Positions 32,966 through 43,490 of a stretch of 64,000 nucleotides of DNA are shown here, piece after piece. Each line of letters opens with the position of its first letter. Positions within the stretch are counted from its first letter, which is position 1. The translations under genes and the position numbers were made by a program. The notes below the pieces were generated by a model. It was not told where the DNA came from, did no database searches, and saw only the letters and a program-made list of their open reading frames with translations. The DNA comes from Shinisaurus crocodilurus (lineage: Eukaryota > Chordata > Lepidosauria > Squamata > Shinisauridae). The DNA is taken from the NCBI GenBank assembly GCA_021292165.1, contig CM037878.1, positions 930,001-994,000 on the forward strand. The letters run 5' to 3'.

Positions 32966-33240
32966 TAATTTGCAAACTCCTGAGGAGAGGTTAAGGGCCG
33001 GGAGCACGGTTTGTTTCCTCCGCGGCGCCGTGTCATTGCTCCTCGGCCGTAATCAAGTTATCCCGTCGGCGGCGTGGGGCACCGTCTGGACTGCCAGGCC
33101 CGGCTGCCCTTGTCAAGGGGGGGAACGGGCCGACAAATTCCAAGCAGCAGGAAGCGGGAGCTCTCCTGCGTGGCGGGATGAAAAGCACCTGTCACCTTTG
33201 CGTGGCCTCGCCGCTCTCTCACGCTGGGACTGCGCCCCCC
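32966..33240. repeat. Duplicated 260-bp segment (copy 2)
   Basis: Matches 5479-5745 in the same orientation. The main difference is in the centre, where copy 1 has GTCGTCGTCGTC and copy 2 has GGCGGCGTGGGGCACC. It is followed by a TGCC run at 33247-33275. Confidence 0.7.
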
Positions 33241-33245
33241 GGCTG

Positions 33246-33276
<31 letters not shown>

Positions 33277-33945
33277 ATTTGCCTCCGCTGCCTCTCATGA
33301 GGCCGAGGCGCCGCTCCTCCGAGGGTGCTCCCTCCAAGCCACCTTCTTTGGGCTGCTCCATTGTTAAGCCCCATGGAGGCCGTGTGCTATTTCAGCCATG
33401 AAGGAGTCTGGGCGGCCGGCAGGCCCCCACAACGGTCACAGCTCAGGGAGACAACGCAGCCTGGATTTGTCATCACTTCCCAGTCAGGAAATTCAGCAGT
33501 GTCCTGTCTGAAAATAGAGAGCGGCCGTCCCAAACGCCGCTCACTCACCGAGTCACTGCCAGCCCCTCTCCAGCCTGGCCCGGCCCATATGCCAGCTGGA
33601 GGGGGCACCCAGGGCCGGAACAAATTCTTTCCTCTTCACTTTTGCTCATAAAACCATCTCTCCTCTCTCCAACACATTTCCATATGCCAACCAAACACCT
33701 GTGGAGTCTGAACTCTGCTTAAAATGCTTTTCTGGGGTGTTTGATTTCTCAGGTGAAAGAAAGGTTTCAGCCTAAAGGTTGCCCAGAAGCCACATGAGGG
33801 CACCTGCTCATGCCTGGCTGTGATGTGTCTGTGTGACGTTGTGGGCCTAGCGATACTTCGATCTCCTTAAGCAACAGCATTTGCTTCCTCCGGCTGCTGG
33901 CCTACAAGACAAACAGGGCTGCGGTGTTCCACGTGGTTCTCAGTT
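33241..33945. other. Unassigned with (TGCC)n
   Basis: The TGCC run lies at about 33247-33275. No gene recognised in the rest. Confidence 0.45.
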
Positions 33946-34070
33946 GGGGCGGGCAACTTGAGGCCCTCCAGACGTTTTGGCCTACAACTCCCACCAGCCG
34001 TAGTCAGCATATAGCCAATGGTGGGGCATCCTGGGCATTCTAGGCCAAAACATCTGGAGGGCCACAAGTA
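33946..34070. mobile_element. Palindromic hAT-type MITE, divergent
   Basis: CTCCAGACGTTTTGGCC and ACAACTCCC are mirrored by GGCCAAAACATCTGGAG. The terminal parts GGGCGGGCAACTTG and CACAAGTAGAGCAACC are weakly inverted. No target duplication confirmed. Confidence 0.6.
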
Positions 34071-34649
34071 GAGCAACCGGGTGTCCTACGTTACAAAGGA
34101 CAGTGCTCTCTTTTGGGAAGCTGGCAGAGAACAGACCTCTATTCAGAGGTGTCCCTTATTTTAAAAGATGTCCAGTCCAAGCCTGGTTTAAAGTCAGAGA
34201 ACCCTCAGGAGGGAGGCCAGAGCAGCGGCCTTGGAGTGGCCCGTCCACCCTGAGCACCTGGGCAGCGGAGGGAGCAGGCCCGCCAGTCACCCGGTCACAG
34301 TATTCCCCACTAGGGTGAGATATCTTGTATTTCTATTTAAATTATAGTTATTATTTCTAAATCTGCTGCTATACATATAAATGTGCTTATGCAAATGCTA
34401 TGCAAATTGGTGTCCGTTTTTGTCCTCTTTTTTTGGTGATGCGTTTTCTTTCCTTTGGGGGGGTGGGGGTGGGGCAGTGTATAAGTGGCCACCCTAGCCA
34501 CAAGGTGGCCACCCCTGCTCTAGTCTAGAGGGGTGTCATTGGCTGCTAGTACTACACATTCCAAGTAGTAGTTGCAGAACAACTAAATTGCAACCCAAAT
34601 GACCAAGGGGCGAGAGCAACTCCTCTGTGAGGAGAAAGGTTGCAACATT
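34071..34649. other. Unassigned, possible old DNA transposon
   Basis: GGTGTCCTACGTTACAAAGG near 34080 and GTGGCCACCCTAG near 34486 might be the ends of one decayed element. No gene seen. Confidence 0.3.
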
Positions 34650-34915
34650 AGGGCTTTTTTAGCTTAGAAAAAAGGCAAGTAAGGGGAGACATGACAGAGG
34701 GGTACACAATTGTGCCTGGTGTGGAGAAAGTGGGCAGGGGGACATGTTTCTCCCTCTCTCATAACACTAGAACCCAGCAGGGTCATCCCATGAAGCTGAC
34801 TGGTGGGAGATTCAGGACAGATAGAAGGAAGTCCTTCTTCACACAGCCCAGAGTTAAACTGTGGAATGTGCTTCCACAAGTAGTGATGGCCACCAACTTG
34901 GATGGCTCTCCCTGA
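34650..34915 (+). mobile_element. Type-B CR1-like LINE, ORF2 C-terminus
   Basis: Frame 34691-34915 reads with LTGGRFRTDRRKSFFTQP and VKLWNVLPQVVMATNLDG, aligning with the [18 protein letters not shown] tract of CR1. Upstream GGGGAGACATGACAGAGG is the counterpart of the [10 protein letters not shown] codons. Short and isolated. Confidence 0.75.
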
Positions 34916-35719
34916 GCCCCCAAATGCACCATTCCAGTCAGCAGCGCTTTGCCAGCGTCTCAGCACCCCTTAGCACTGCTGCTGCTGCTGGGGATTGTGG
35001 GGGGGGGGCTGCCCTTGTGTGGACCTTCCTTAAAGAGCTTAGGTAGGCATCAGAACTCGGGGAGCAAATGTGACCAGCCCCAGCGACTCCCGTGGTTCTT
35101 GGAGAACTGATCTGGCACCATAGCTTGGGTTGTGATTTCTCAGAGGTTGTCCCCTTCCTGCTTGCGTGTCTCATCCCCTGGCGAGAAGGGCTCTGTCTCC
35201 CTGGGAGCTCCCGCAAGGCATCCCAAGGTGGCAGCGGCAGCCTCTGTCCTCCTTCCTTTTTCTAAAGGCATCTGTCCACATTGTGTTCTGGAGCCTCAAC
35301 AGTTAAAGGGCTCTTGCTACAAAAAAGCAGGCGGTGGTAATCTGGAAATAATGTCACTTCAGCCACAAAGGCACAGGTACGAAGCCTCTGCAGGGGGTGA
35401 CCTTTCCAAGCAGGGAGAAAGCCCGCAGCCAAGGGCCGGCACAAAGGGAGTCCAGCACTGGATGTGAAAGGGATTTTGCCTGCCATGGCTACCTGCTGCT
35501 TCGCCACAATGAGGCCCAGGGCTTGCTTGGCCAAGATGTAAAGAGAAAGGCCTGGAGACAATAGTGAGGCAGGCCATGTTCAAAAGAGCCTGCAGGGCGG
35601 GGGGGGGGGGGGGGGGAGGCATTTTACCCACCATGAATAAGCGATGTGCTCCTCCTTTGTTGGAGCTGCTTTTGTGCTCCTTCCCAGCCACTGCAAATGC
35701 CTCGGACCAGGAAGGCAGT
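34916..35719. other. Unassigned
   Basis: Segment 35430-35516 resembles 11266-11353 (shared CCTGCCATGGCTACCTGCTG or close). A G run of about 20 lies at 35598-35617. No gene seen. Confidence 0.4.
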
Positions 35720-35855
35720 ACAGAGGCCATGGTGGCTATTAGTCAGCATGGCTACGGATTGCTTCCAGCATCAGAGGCAGTGGGAGCAAGAGGGTGCTGC
35801 TGCCCTCCTGTCCTGCTTGTGGGCTTCCCATTGGGGCATGTGGCAGGTCACTGTG
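35720..35855 (+). mobile_element. Type-B LINE 3' UTR fragment
   Basis: Has GGTGGCTATTAGTCAGC, CATCAGAGGCAGTGGG and TCCTGCTTGTGGGCTTCCC, matching the 6519 repeat. The final CTTCTTATGTTCT is missing. Confidence 0.65.
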
Positions 35856-35897
35856 GGACATGGGAGGATGCAGGAGTGAAGAGGCCCCCTCGGGCCT

Positions 35898-36221
<324 letters not shown>

Positions 36222-36518
36222 TTAAAATTAAAAAATTACGACCCCATTTATGCCAATTTCAGGATCCCCCTCCCAAAAGATCCAATTTGCGCAGATTGAT
36301 GGCATTTTTAAAAAGAAATGGAATCCGCATATTGGATTGACTCTCTACAGATCGCATCGACACCAGCAGGATGAAATGGAACAAGGTCCGCCAGGGCCAA
36401 ACCAGAAAAATCTGTCGAGGTTTCACACACAACCAAATGGAATTTTCATATTTATTTATTGTATACATCCTTTGCAGTAGTCCAAAACATCTGGAGGGCA
36501 CCAGGTTGCCTACCTGAC
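36222..36518. other. Unassigned, ending in half a MITE
   Basis: 36477-36518 carries TCCAAAACATCTGGAGGG and CCAGGTTGCC, the right half of a fold-back MITE. The rest is unassigned. Confidence 0.45.
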
Positions 36519-36573
36519 ATAGAAGAACAAGCTTTGCTGGGGCAGAAGCAGCATGGCTTGTGCAAAGGTAAGT

Positions 36574-37640
36574 CAACTATCAGGTGGATCCACAATTGGC
36601 TACAGAATCGGACTCAAAGAGTGCTTATCAATGGTTCCTTCTCAAACTGGGGAGAGGTAACGAGTGGGGTACCACAGGGCTCGGTCCTGGGCCCGGTGCT
36701 CTTCAACATTTTTATTAATGACTTGGATCAGGAGGTACAGGGAATGCTTATCACATTTGCAGATGACACAAAGTTGGGTGGAACAGCTAATACTCTGGAA
36801 GACAGAAACAAAATTCAAAGTGACCTCGATAGGCTGGAGCGCTGGGCCGAAAACAACAGAATGAAATTTAATAGGGATAAATGCCAAGTGCTGCACCTAG
36901 GGAGAGGAAACCAAATGCAGAGTTACAGAATGGGGGCACTTGGCTCAACAATACTACAAGTGAGAAGGATCTTGGAATTGTGGTAGATCACAAACTGAAT
37001 ATGAGCCAGCAATGCGATGTGGCTGCAAAGAAGGCAAATGCAATTTTGGGCTGTATTAATAGTATAGCTTCCAAATCGCGGGAAGTGATAATTCCCCTTT
37101 ACTCGGCACTGGTTAGGCCTCATCTTGAGTACTGCGTCCAGTTCTGGGCACCTCACTTTAAGAAGGACATAGACAAACTGGAGAGGGTTCAGAGGAGGGC
37201 AACAAGGATGATAAAGGGACTGGAAACAAGGCCCTATGAGGAGAGACTGAAAGAACTGGGCATGTTTAGCCTTCAGAAGAGGAGACTGAGGGGAGATATG
37301 ATCGCACTCTTCCAGTATTTGAAGGGATGTCACACAGAGGAGGGCAAGGATCTCTTCTCGTTCATCCCAGTTTGCAGGACACGGAATAATGGGCTCAAGT
37401 TACAGGAACCTAGATTCCACCTAAACATCAGGAAAAATTTCCTGACTGTCAGAGCAATAAGACAATGGAATCAACTACCTAGGGAGGTGGTGGGCTCTCC
37501 CAGTCTGGAGGCATTCAAGGTGCAGCTGGACAGCCATCTGTCAGAGATGCTTTGACCTAGATTCCTGCATTGAGCAGGGGGTTGGACTCGATGGCCTTGT
37601 AGGCCCCTTCCAACTCTACTTTTCTATGATTCTATGATTC
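36574..37640 (+). mobile_element. Young CR1 nested in older CR1
   Basis: Starts inside ORF2 at the codons for TIRWIHNWLQNRTQ and ends in the ATTCTATG terminus. Frame 36459-36986 and frame 36881-37555 overlap because one G or A is missing at about 36932 (GGGGGCACTTGG where other copies have GGGGGACACTTGG). It also lacks one Arg codon after [18 protein letters not shown] and FADD are present. Confidence 0.92.
36881..37555 (+). pseudogene. CR1 ORF2 C-terminal frame after a 1-bp deletion
   Basis: This 224-residue frame holds the region after the catalytic palm: thumb-like sequence with [37 protein letters not shown] and the terminal [19 protein letters not shown]. The start Met lies in the frame overlap and is not a biological start. 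The palm is encoded in the preceding frame. The 1-bp deletion makes the copy unable to give a full ORF2 product. Confidence 0.8.
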
Positions 37641-37920
37641 CTGGCTTACCGACGTTCTAAATTTCTTTGAGAGAGTCAGCAAGCATTTGGATAGGGGTGA
37701 TCCAGTAGACTTGGATTTCTTAAAGGCTTTGACAAAGTCCCTCACCAAAGTATCCCAAGTAATCCTAGGAGTTATCGGATTTTTTAAAAAAACCTTCCTA
37801 TAGATTGGTAACTCACTAAAGAACTTGAAGGAGGCAGCAGGACTAAACAGGCAGTTCCCACAATGGATGGAAGTAAGCCGTGGGGTCCGCCAAGGATCAG
37901 TACCGGGACTGGAGCAACTG

Positions 37921-38060
37921 CAGGGTGGGGGTGGGCAGCTTGTGGCCCTCCAGATGTTTTGGCCTGCAATGCCCATCAGCCATCACCACTGGCTATGCTG
38001 TCTAGGACGGAAGTTGTAGGCCAAAACATCTGGAGGAGGGCCACAAGCTGCCCACCCCCG
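37921..38060. mobile_element. Palindromic hAT-type MITE
   Basis: Left CAGGGTGGGGGTGGGCAGC and CTCCAGATGTTTTGGCC mirror right GGCCAAAACATCTGGAG and GCTGCCCACCCCCG. The expected terminal CTG is lost. It sits inside the old CR1. Confidence 0.75.
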
Positions 38061-38353
38061 GTCTAGAGTCAAGCATGAGCAGTAAAATGTCCAGATTTGA
38101 GGCCGACACCCAAATATTCAGGTTGGTCAAGACCCAAGTGGACTGTGAAGAGCTCCAAAAGGATCTCCCCCAAGTTGGGGGGCTAGACAACAAAAAGTGC
38201 CTCTGCCTGCTACTCCCCAGCACTGGATGATGGAAGGAGAACAAGGGTGTCCCGAGAACGGACAAGCAGCCCCTGAGGCAAACGGGGCTTCCCCCTCCCC
38301 CGAACCCCCACACCTGTCTTTCCTCGGAAGGGAGCAGGTTCCGTGCTTCCTTG

Positions 38354-39044
38354 CAGGGATGTTGAAGAGTCCTTGGTCTCGAGTCACGAGTCGAGTCACG
38401 AGTCTTTGGACCCGAGTCTCGAGTCCGAGTCCAAGTCCTTGGTCCAAAATGGTGACTCACGAGTCCCGAGTCCCGAGTCACTCCCAAAGCTGACTCCACG
38501 AGTCCCTATTAAAATCAATGGGGTTCTTCCCCAACAAAATAAGGCCAGATGTGTGGCTTAAATAAATTCTAGGCACAAGTGTGCCCTTTTATCTCAAAAC
38601 TCTGCCACTGATTTTGACAAGAACAGACCAGGCAGACAAACCCAAAATAACCAGGCAGGCAGAGGAGGCGGGGAACCCCAAAGCAGGCAGGCAGAGGCAT
38701 TTGTCTTGGACAATTCAAACTGTGGAACTGGTTAAGAAGAGACCAGGCAGGCAGAGGAGGCTGGGAACCCCAAACAGGCAGGCAGAGGCAGCCAAACCCA
38801 AAATGTCTGAAAGGTTGCATTAGGAAAATGATTTTAAAAAATAAACTTGGATTGTTACTGCAACTGGGTCCAGGCAGCACCTGCAGGTGGCATCAAGCAG
38901 GGATGTTGACGAGTCCTTGGTCTCGAGTCCCGAGTCGAGTCTCGAGTCCCATTAAAAATATTGGGACTCAAGTCCGAGTCGAGTCAAAGGGGGGACTCAG
39001 TCCGACTCACGAGTCGAGTCCTCGAGTCCGAGTCCCCATCCCTG
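38354..39044 (-). mobile_element. Non-autonomous hAT-like element with ACTCG-rich ends (copy 2)
   Basis: 691 bp, in opposite orientation to the copy at 3471. Begins CAGGGATG, ends CATCCCTG, and is flanked by perfect 8-bp repeats CTTCCTTG (38346-38353 and 39045-39052). Both ends are dense arrays of CGAGT/ACTCG. The middle repeats CAGGCAGGCAGAGG modules. An internal CAGGGATG at about 38900 starts the right-hand array, so that array by itself has both terminal motifs. Confidence 0.87.
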
Positions 39045-39389
39045 CTTCCTTGTAAGGTGCTAACCCAGCAGGAAAAGCTGGGGCCTCAAAGCAGAGGAAG
39101 GGAGCTGAGCATCCAGGAAATGGGTCGTCGTCCCCGTCCCCCGTCCCCCACTGTTACCAAGCATGAAAATGAGTTTGTAAGAGCCAACTGAAGCAAGGTG
39201 TGTGTGTGTGTGTGTGTGTCTCTCCCAGGATGAGACTTGCGATAAATGGGGAAATCTCTGAGTAATATTGCAGGAACAACACCCCCCCCCCCGATTTTGC
39301 ATGCCCTCCAGTGTTCAACCCAAATTAGGAAGGTTTATGGTGGTGGCCTGTGGGCACAGCACAGCTCGTGCGCTAGGGAGAAAACACCG

Positions 39390-40062
39390 TCAATATGCAG
39401 GGATAAAACATTTCTCTATGATCATCAGTGTCTTGGAATTTGGTTGAATGAGCAGTGGGATCCTAATAGTGCAATAAAAGTTAGAATAGTGATGGCCCAG
39501 AGTAGCCTTTTAAAGAAGAAAAATGCAATATGTAACAAAAACTTATAGTAATTACCCTTGAGAACGTGCATTGTACGGTGCTACGTATTTTCATTTCTAC
39601 TATATGGCATGGAATCGTGGACTTGAATACAGACTACCATAAAAAAAAAGATAGAAGTATTTGAAATGTGGATTATCATAGATAGATTCATAGATCACAG
39701 AGTTGGAAGGGGCCTACAAGGCCATCGAGTCCAACCCCCTGCTCCATGCAGGAAACTAGAGGAGGGGGTCTCCCATCCAATCCAAGTAATAGCCAGGCCT
39801 GACCCTGCTTAGCTTTCCACGCTCAGACAAGCTGAGCCAGCGTGAGTCAGAGGCCAACCACAGGATCACAGGATGTTACGAATTTCATGGACTGAGAGGG
39901 TGACCAACAAAGAAGTATTAAAGAGCATGTATAAAGATCAAGAAATTATAAAACACATAAAATACAAAAAACTAGAATATTTTGGTCATATAATGAGAAA
40001 TGAAAAATATAGACTGTTGCCACTGACTATACAAGGGAAAACAAATGGGAATGGAGTGTAGG
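39390..40062 (+). mobile_element. RTE/BovB-like LINE ORF C-terminus, split by a 5S SINE
   Basis: Before the insertion the frame shows LGIWLNEQWDPNSAIKVRI and AFLKKKN-like residues; after it, frame 39873-40061 reads RISWTERVTNKEVLKSM and YFGHIMRNEK. These are the C-terminal region of a LINE reverse transcriptase of the kind seen in RTE/BovB-related elements. Stops occur in the middle. The split point is the SINE at 39676-39855. Clade assignment is from memory and moderate. Confidence 0.7.
39676..39855 (-). mobile_element. 5S-rRNA-derived SINE with CR1 tail
   Basis: Minus strand: GGCCTCTGACTCACGCTGG head, then AAAGCTAAGCAGGGTCAGGC and GGATGGGAGACC (with a small TTGGA insertion), the CTCCTCTAGTTTCCTGCAT linker and the CR1 tail ending TCTATGAATC. 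Inserted into the RTE-like LINE. Confidence 0.9.
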
Positions 40063-40192
40063 AAGAAGAAGAAGAAGGTCTTGGCTGAAAAACTTTAAGG
40101 AATGTTCTGGGGGCAGCACAACCTCATTGTTTAGAGTGGCCACATCTAAAGACTGTTTAGCCATGATGATGCCCAACCTCCAGCAGGAGAGG

Positions 40193-40289
40193 AAGAGGAA
40201 GAGGAAGAAGAAGAAGAAGAAGAAGAAGAAGAAGAAGAAGAAGAAGAAGAAGAAAAGAAGAAGAAGAAGAAGAAGAAGAAGAAGAAGAA
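40193..40289. repeat. (GAA)n microsatellite
   Basis: About 30 GAA/AAG units with small interruptions. It causes the Lys and Phe runs in overlapping frames. Confidence 0.95.
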
Positions 40290-40412
40290 CGATCATTGAG
40301 AAAATGCAAGGTCCCTGTTGCAACAGAAGCACTTCCTGGAGGGAAGTCATCTGGGTTTCCAGAAGCAACCAAGGAAAACAGCCACACATGCCCTGAACAA
40401 ACTGCACACACG

Positions 40413-41021
40413 CAGGGCCGGCGCTACCGCTAGGCCAACTAGGCTGTTGCCTAGGGCGCGTAGCGGAAGAGGGCGCAGAAACACTGCGCTCCTCTTTGCT
40501 GCCGGCGCGCTCCTGCCCTGCCCGCCCGCCCGCCCGCCCGCCTCACCGAGAAAGCCAGGTCAGTGCGGGGGATTGCGCCCGGAGTAGTGGTGGGGCCGAG
40601 CCTGGGCGCCTCCCCCCCACCTCGCCTCGCCTCTGCGCCGCCTCCCCCCCGCGCCGCCTCCCCCCCACCTCGCTTCGCTTCGCCTCCGCGCCGCCTCCCC
40701 CCCCCCGACACCTACCTTCTCTGCGCTGTTTCCGGAGCCCCGCCCACGCTCTGTTTTGGCGGGAGCAGCCAGGGCAACAGGGCTTAACCCTGTTGCTCTG
40801 GTTTCCCCCGGCCAAAAACAGAGCGCGGGGGTCCCTTTTCGGAGGAGGCGTGGGAAGGTAGGTGGGGGGCGGCAGCGGCAGCGTGCGGGGGGGGGTCCGG
40901 TGGCGGCGGCGGCGGGAGGTTGTAGAGCAGGGCTGCTTTCCGGAGCCCCCCCCACGGCACGAGAGGGGGGGCGCTAAATATAATTTAGCCTAGGGCGCCA
41001 AACTGCCCTGCACCGGTCCTG
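40413..41021 (+). mobile_element. hAT-like element of the CAGGGCCGG family with GC-rich interior
   Basis: 609 bp, begins CAGGGCCGGCGCTACC and ends CTGCACCGGTCCTG, with perfect 8-bp flanks CACACACG (40405-40412, 41022-41029). Its terminal 60 bp or so on each side match the 165-bp copies at 31290 and 53698. The interior (about 40480-40970) is extra, very CpG-rich, and contains a long hairpin at about 40733-40835. No transposase is present. Confidence 0.9.
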
Positions 41022-41090
41022 CACACACGCACGTCTTCTGAAGAGGCCCCACAACAGACAGGCAGCATGTTGTGTGAATGGGGCACATCT

Positions 41091-41260
41091 GTGGCTCACG
41101 CTGGCTCAGCTTGTCTGAGCGTGGAAAGCTAAGCAGGGTCAGGCCTGGTTATTACTTGGATGGGAGACCCCTCCTCTAGTTTCCTGCATGGAACAGGAGG
41201 TTGGACTCGATAGCCTTGTAGGCTCCCTCCAACTCTGTGATCTATGAAATCTATGAAATC
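41091..41260 (+). mobile_element. 5S-rRNA-derived SINE with CR1 tail
   Basis: Clear copy: GTGGCTCACGCTGGCTCAG head, AAAGCTAAGCAGGGTCAGGC, TTGGATGGGAGACC, CTCCTCTAGTTTCCTGCAT, then CR1 tail GAGGTTGGACTCGATAGCC and TCTATGAAATCTATGAAATC. The whole 5S internal promoter is retained. Confidence 0.93.
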
Positions 41261-42476
41261 TGCCTCTTCAGCCTTTTGGTTCTCTGTTGCCAGGGATGAT
41301 AGAGATAACAGGAGAGACCCTTTGTTCAGGGGTGCAAAAACCCAGGTGCCCAGAAGGTGCCTGGTGCCATAAATGCTGCAGGTGTCTGGAAGCAGATTTC
41401 TCCTCTCACCTGTGTGAAGCTGTTTGTGGGACTGGCCTACTGCTCCCCCCCCTTCCCCAAATCAGTTCACTTTCGGTGCTCCCAAGCTAAGATGGCGGTG
41501 AACCAGCAGCAGCAGCAGTGGAGGAGGCAGGGCCCAGCCACCATGGCCTCAGTTAGGCACTGCCTCAAAGGAAGGCAGCAAGGAGCAGGGGACGGAGCAG
41601 GGCGCGCCCACAAGAGCAGGATCCCTTCGCTCTGGTCTTTGCGTCTCCCTCTCTCCAGCCTGGCTACTAGTGAATCTTGCCTGCCTCCACGCGTTGCAAA
41701 AAAATAAAATAAAACCCGCCCCCTGCCTCGTACCCTGATGAGACGTTGTGAGAACAGTCGCCAAGTCCCAACCTGGGAGAGCTCTCCCTCCACCTGCTTG
41801 CTTCACTGGCCCTTAGGATGCCACTCACTGCACTTTGGCCAGCAAGCCACCTGACTGCAAAGCTCTGGGAAGAGTGCAGTCCCCTCCTTGAGCAGGCTCG
41901 GGAGGGGGCCCTTCATGGCATTCTCTGGCCATTGTCCTGGGAGGGGAGAGGTTGCCATGCACAAAGCTCCACAGAATTCCTCCCCTATATCTGGGGATCA
42001 GGAGAATGAAAGTCCTGCCAGCATCGTCAGCCTCCACCGGCTGAAGCTGCCTAGCGAGGGTTCAGGGAACTCCTCCAGGAGGGACCTCTGGACTCTCAGC
42101 AGTCCTCAGAACCTTACTGGAGGGAGCTGCCGGGGCCGCTGCCAAGGCAAAGGCTCGTTCCTGTGTGCCGAGTTCTCCTTCCTCTCCTGTCAAGGCTGGG
42201 AGAGTCCAGTCGAGAAGCTGGGAGAGTCCAGCCCAGCCCCAAAGAGTGAGAGCCCTCAGGGACCAGAGTTCGGCCTACATTTCTGCTGCCCTTCTTGGCC
42301 ACAAACAACCAGTTCACCGTTACCACTACTGTGGTAGATGCAGCTGGTTGTGTGGTGAAGCCGCCCTGAGGTTAGCCACAGAGCCTACAGGCCTGGCTTG
42401 GGTTTGCTCTGATGCAGGCAACATTCCTCTGGCCTCCGTGCCATACCCTCCAACATTTCACAGATGAAAATAGGGA
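41261..42476. other. Unassigned
   Basis: No gene, RNA or named repeat recognised. Several mid-length frames occur on both strands without familiar domains. Confidence 0.45.
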
Positions 42477-42484
42477 CACACATG

Positions 42485-43490
42485 CAGGGCCGGCACTACC
42501 GCTAGGCAAACTAGGCGGCTACCTAGGGCGCATGGCTAAAGCGGGCGCAGAAACGCTCCGCTCCTGTGCCTGCCTTCCTTCTCGGGCAAGCAGGCATGCC
42601 GAGGTAGTGCGCAGGGTGAAGGAACAGGTCAAGCTGGAGCCGGCTGGCCGGTGCGCGCCGTGACTGGCGAGGGGTGCGCGCTTCGGCTTTGCGTGGAAAG
42701 TTGGAAGCCCGCGTCCTGGCGCTGAGCCTCCTGGCCGGCCCGAGTCTCGGAGAGAAAGAGGGAGGGAGGGAGCGAGCAAGCGAGAAGCACGCGGCGGGAG
42801 CTTCACAGGTGGGGACGCTCCCATCCCACCCCATGTGAGACTCGCAGCAGCGAGCTGCAGCCGCCACCGCCACCTTTGCCCGGGAATGAGGTGAGTGGCT
42901 GGACTTTCTCGGGGAAGGGTGAGGCGTGAGCGGCGACTTCTGGGACAGGGGAATGACTATTGGCGGGAAAGACGTTTGTGGGGTTCCAATCCAGTCTGGA
43001 AGTCTCTTCTTGACCCTTTTCTCCTTGCAAAAAGTTTTGCTAGCTTCTGCTGCCAAAGTGAACCCTGAAGGAAGAGAGGAGGCAGTGTGTAAACATGGTG
43101 ATGCCTCGCAACAACTCTCTCCCAGAGGCAGCAGCGCCAGGAGCAGGAGCAGCAGCAGCAGCAGCCGCCAGAAGAGGAGCGCAGCGGGCAACCGGCCCCT
43201 AGCTCCTCCCTGCCGGCAGCGCATCCCCCAGGAGCGAGTGGGCACCCGGGCTAAGCTAGACGCCCCCGGCCGTGCCCGCCTCCCCCCCCCGCGAGAGCCC
43301 AGCACGCTCTCCACAGCTCTGCTGCCCCCTCCTAAAAACTTTCCCAAACTTAAACTTTCCTTCTGGAGTTGGGCAGGAGTCCCGGCTGCTTTGCTCCAGA
43401 GCCCCCCCCCGGAGGGAGGGAGGGCTCAAGTGAGGGGGGGGGCTAAATCTGATTTTGCCTAGGGCGCCAAACTGCCTTGCACCGGTCCTG
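42485..43490 (+). mobile_element. hAT-like element of the CAGGGCCGG family with 0.9-kb cargo
   Basis: 1006 bp, begins CAGGGCCGGCACTACC and ends TTGCACCGGTCCTG, with perfect 8-bp flanks CACACATG (42477-42484, 43491-43498). The ends match the short family members. The interior is not shared with them: it is CpG-rich, has splice-donor-like GAATGAGGTGAGTGG at about 42884-42898, and on the minus strand a leucine-rich signal-peptide-like frame. Captured host sequence is one explanation. Confidence 0.88.

Larger units (their letters stand above)
36519..38195 (+). mobile_element. Older divergent CR1, split by a young CR1 and a MITE
   Basis: The host has three parts. 36519-36573 encodes QKQHGLCKGKS. 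37641-37913 encodes FFERVSKHLDRGDPVDL and RGVRQGSVPGL. About 38070-38195 encodes a decayed segment around FRLVKTQVDCEELQKDL. These are successive reverse transcriptase segments. The young CR1 at 36574-37640 and a MITE at 37921-38060 interrupt it. Stops and frameshifts show that it is old. Confidence 0.8.

Noticed and set aside
40027..40411. Frames with poly-Lys, poly-Phe or poly-Ser
   Set aside because: They are translations of the GAA microsatellite.
41091..41260. 5S rRNA gene
   Set aside because: Only the internal promoter portion matches 5S; both ends differ and a CR1 tail follows, so this is a SINE.
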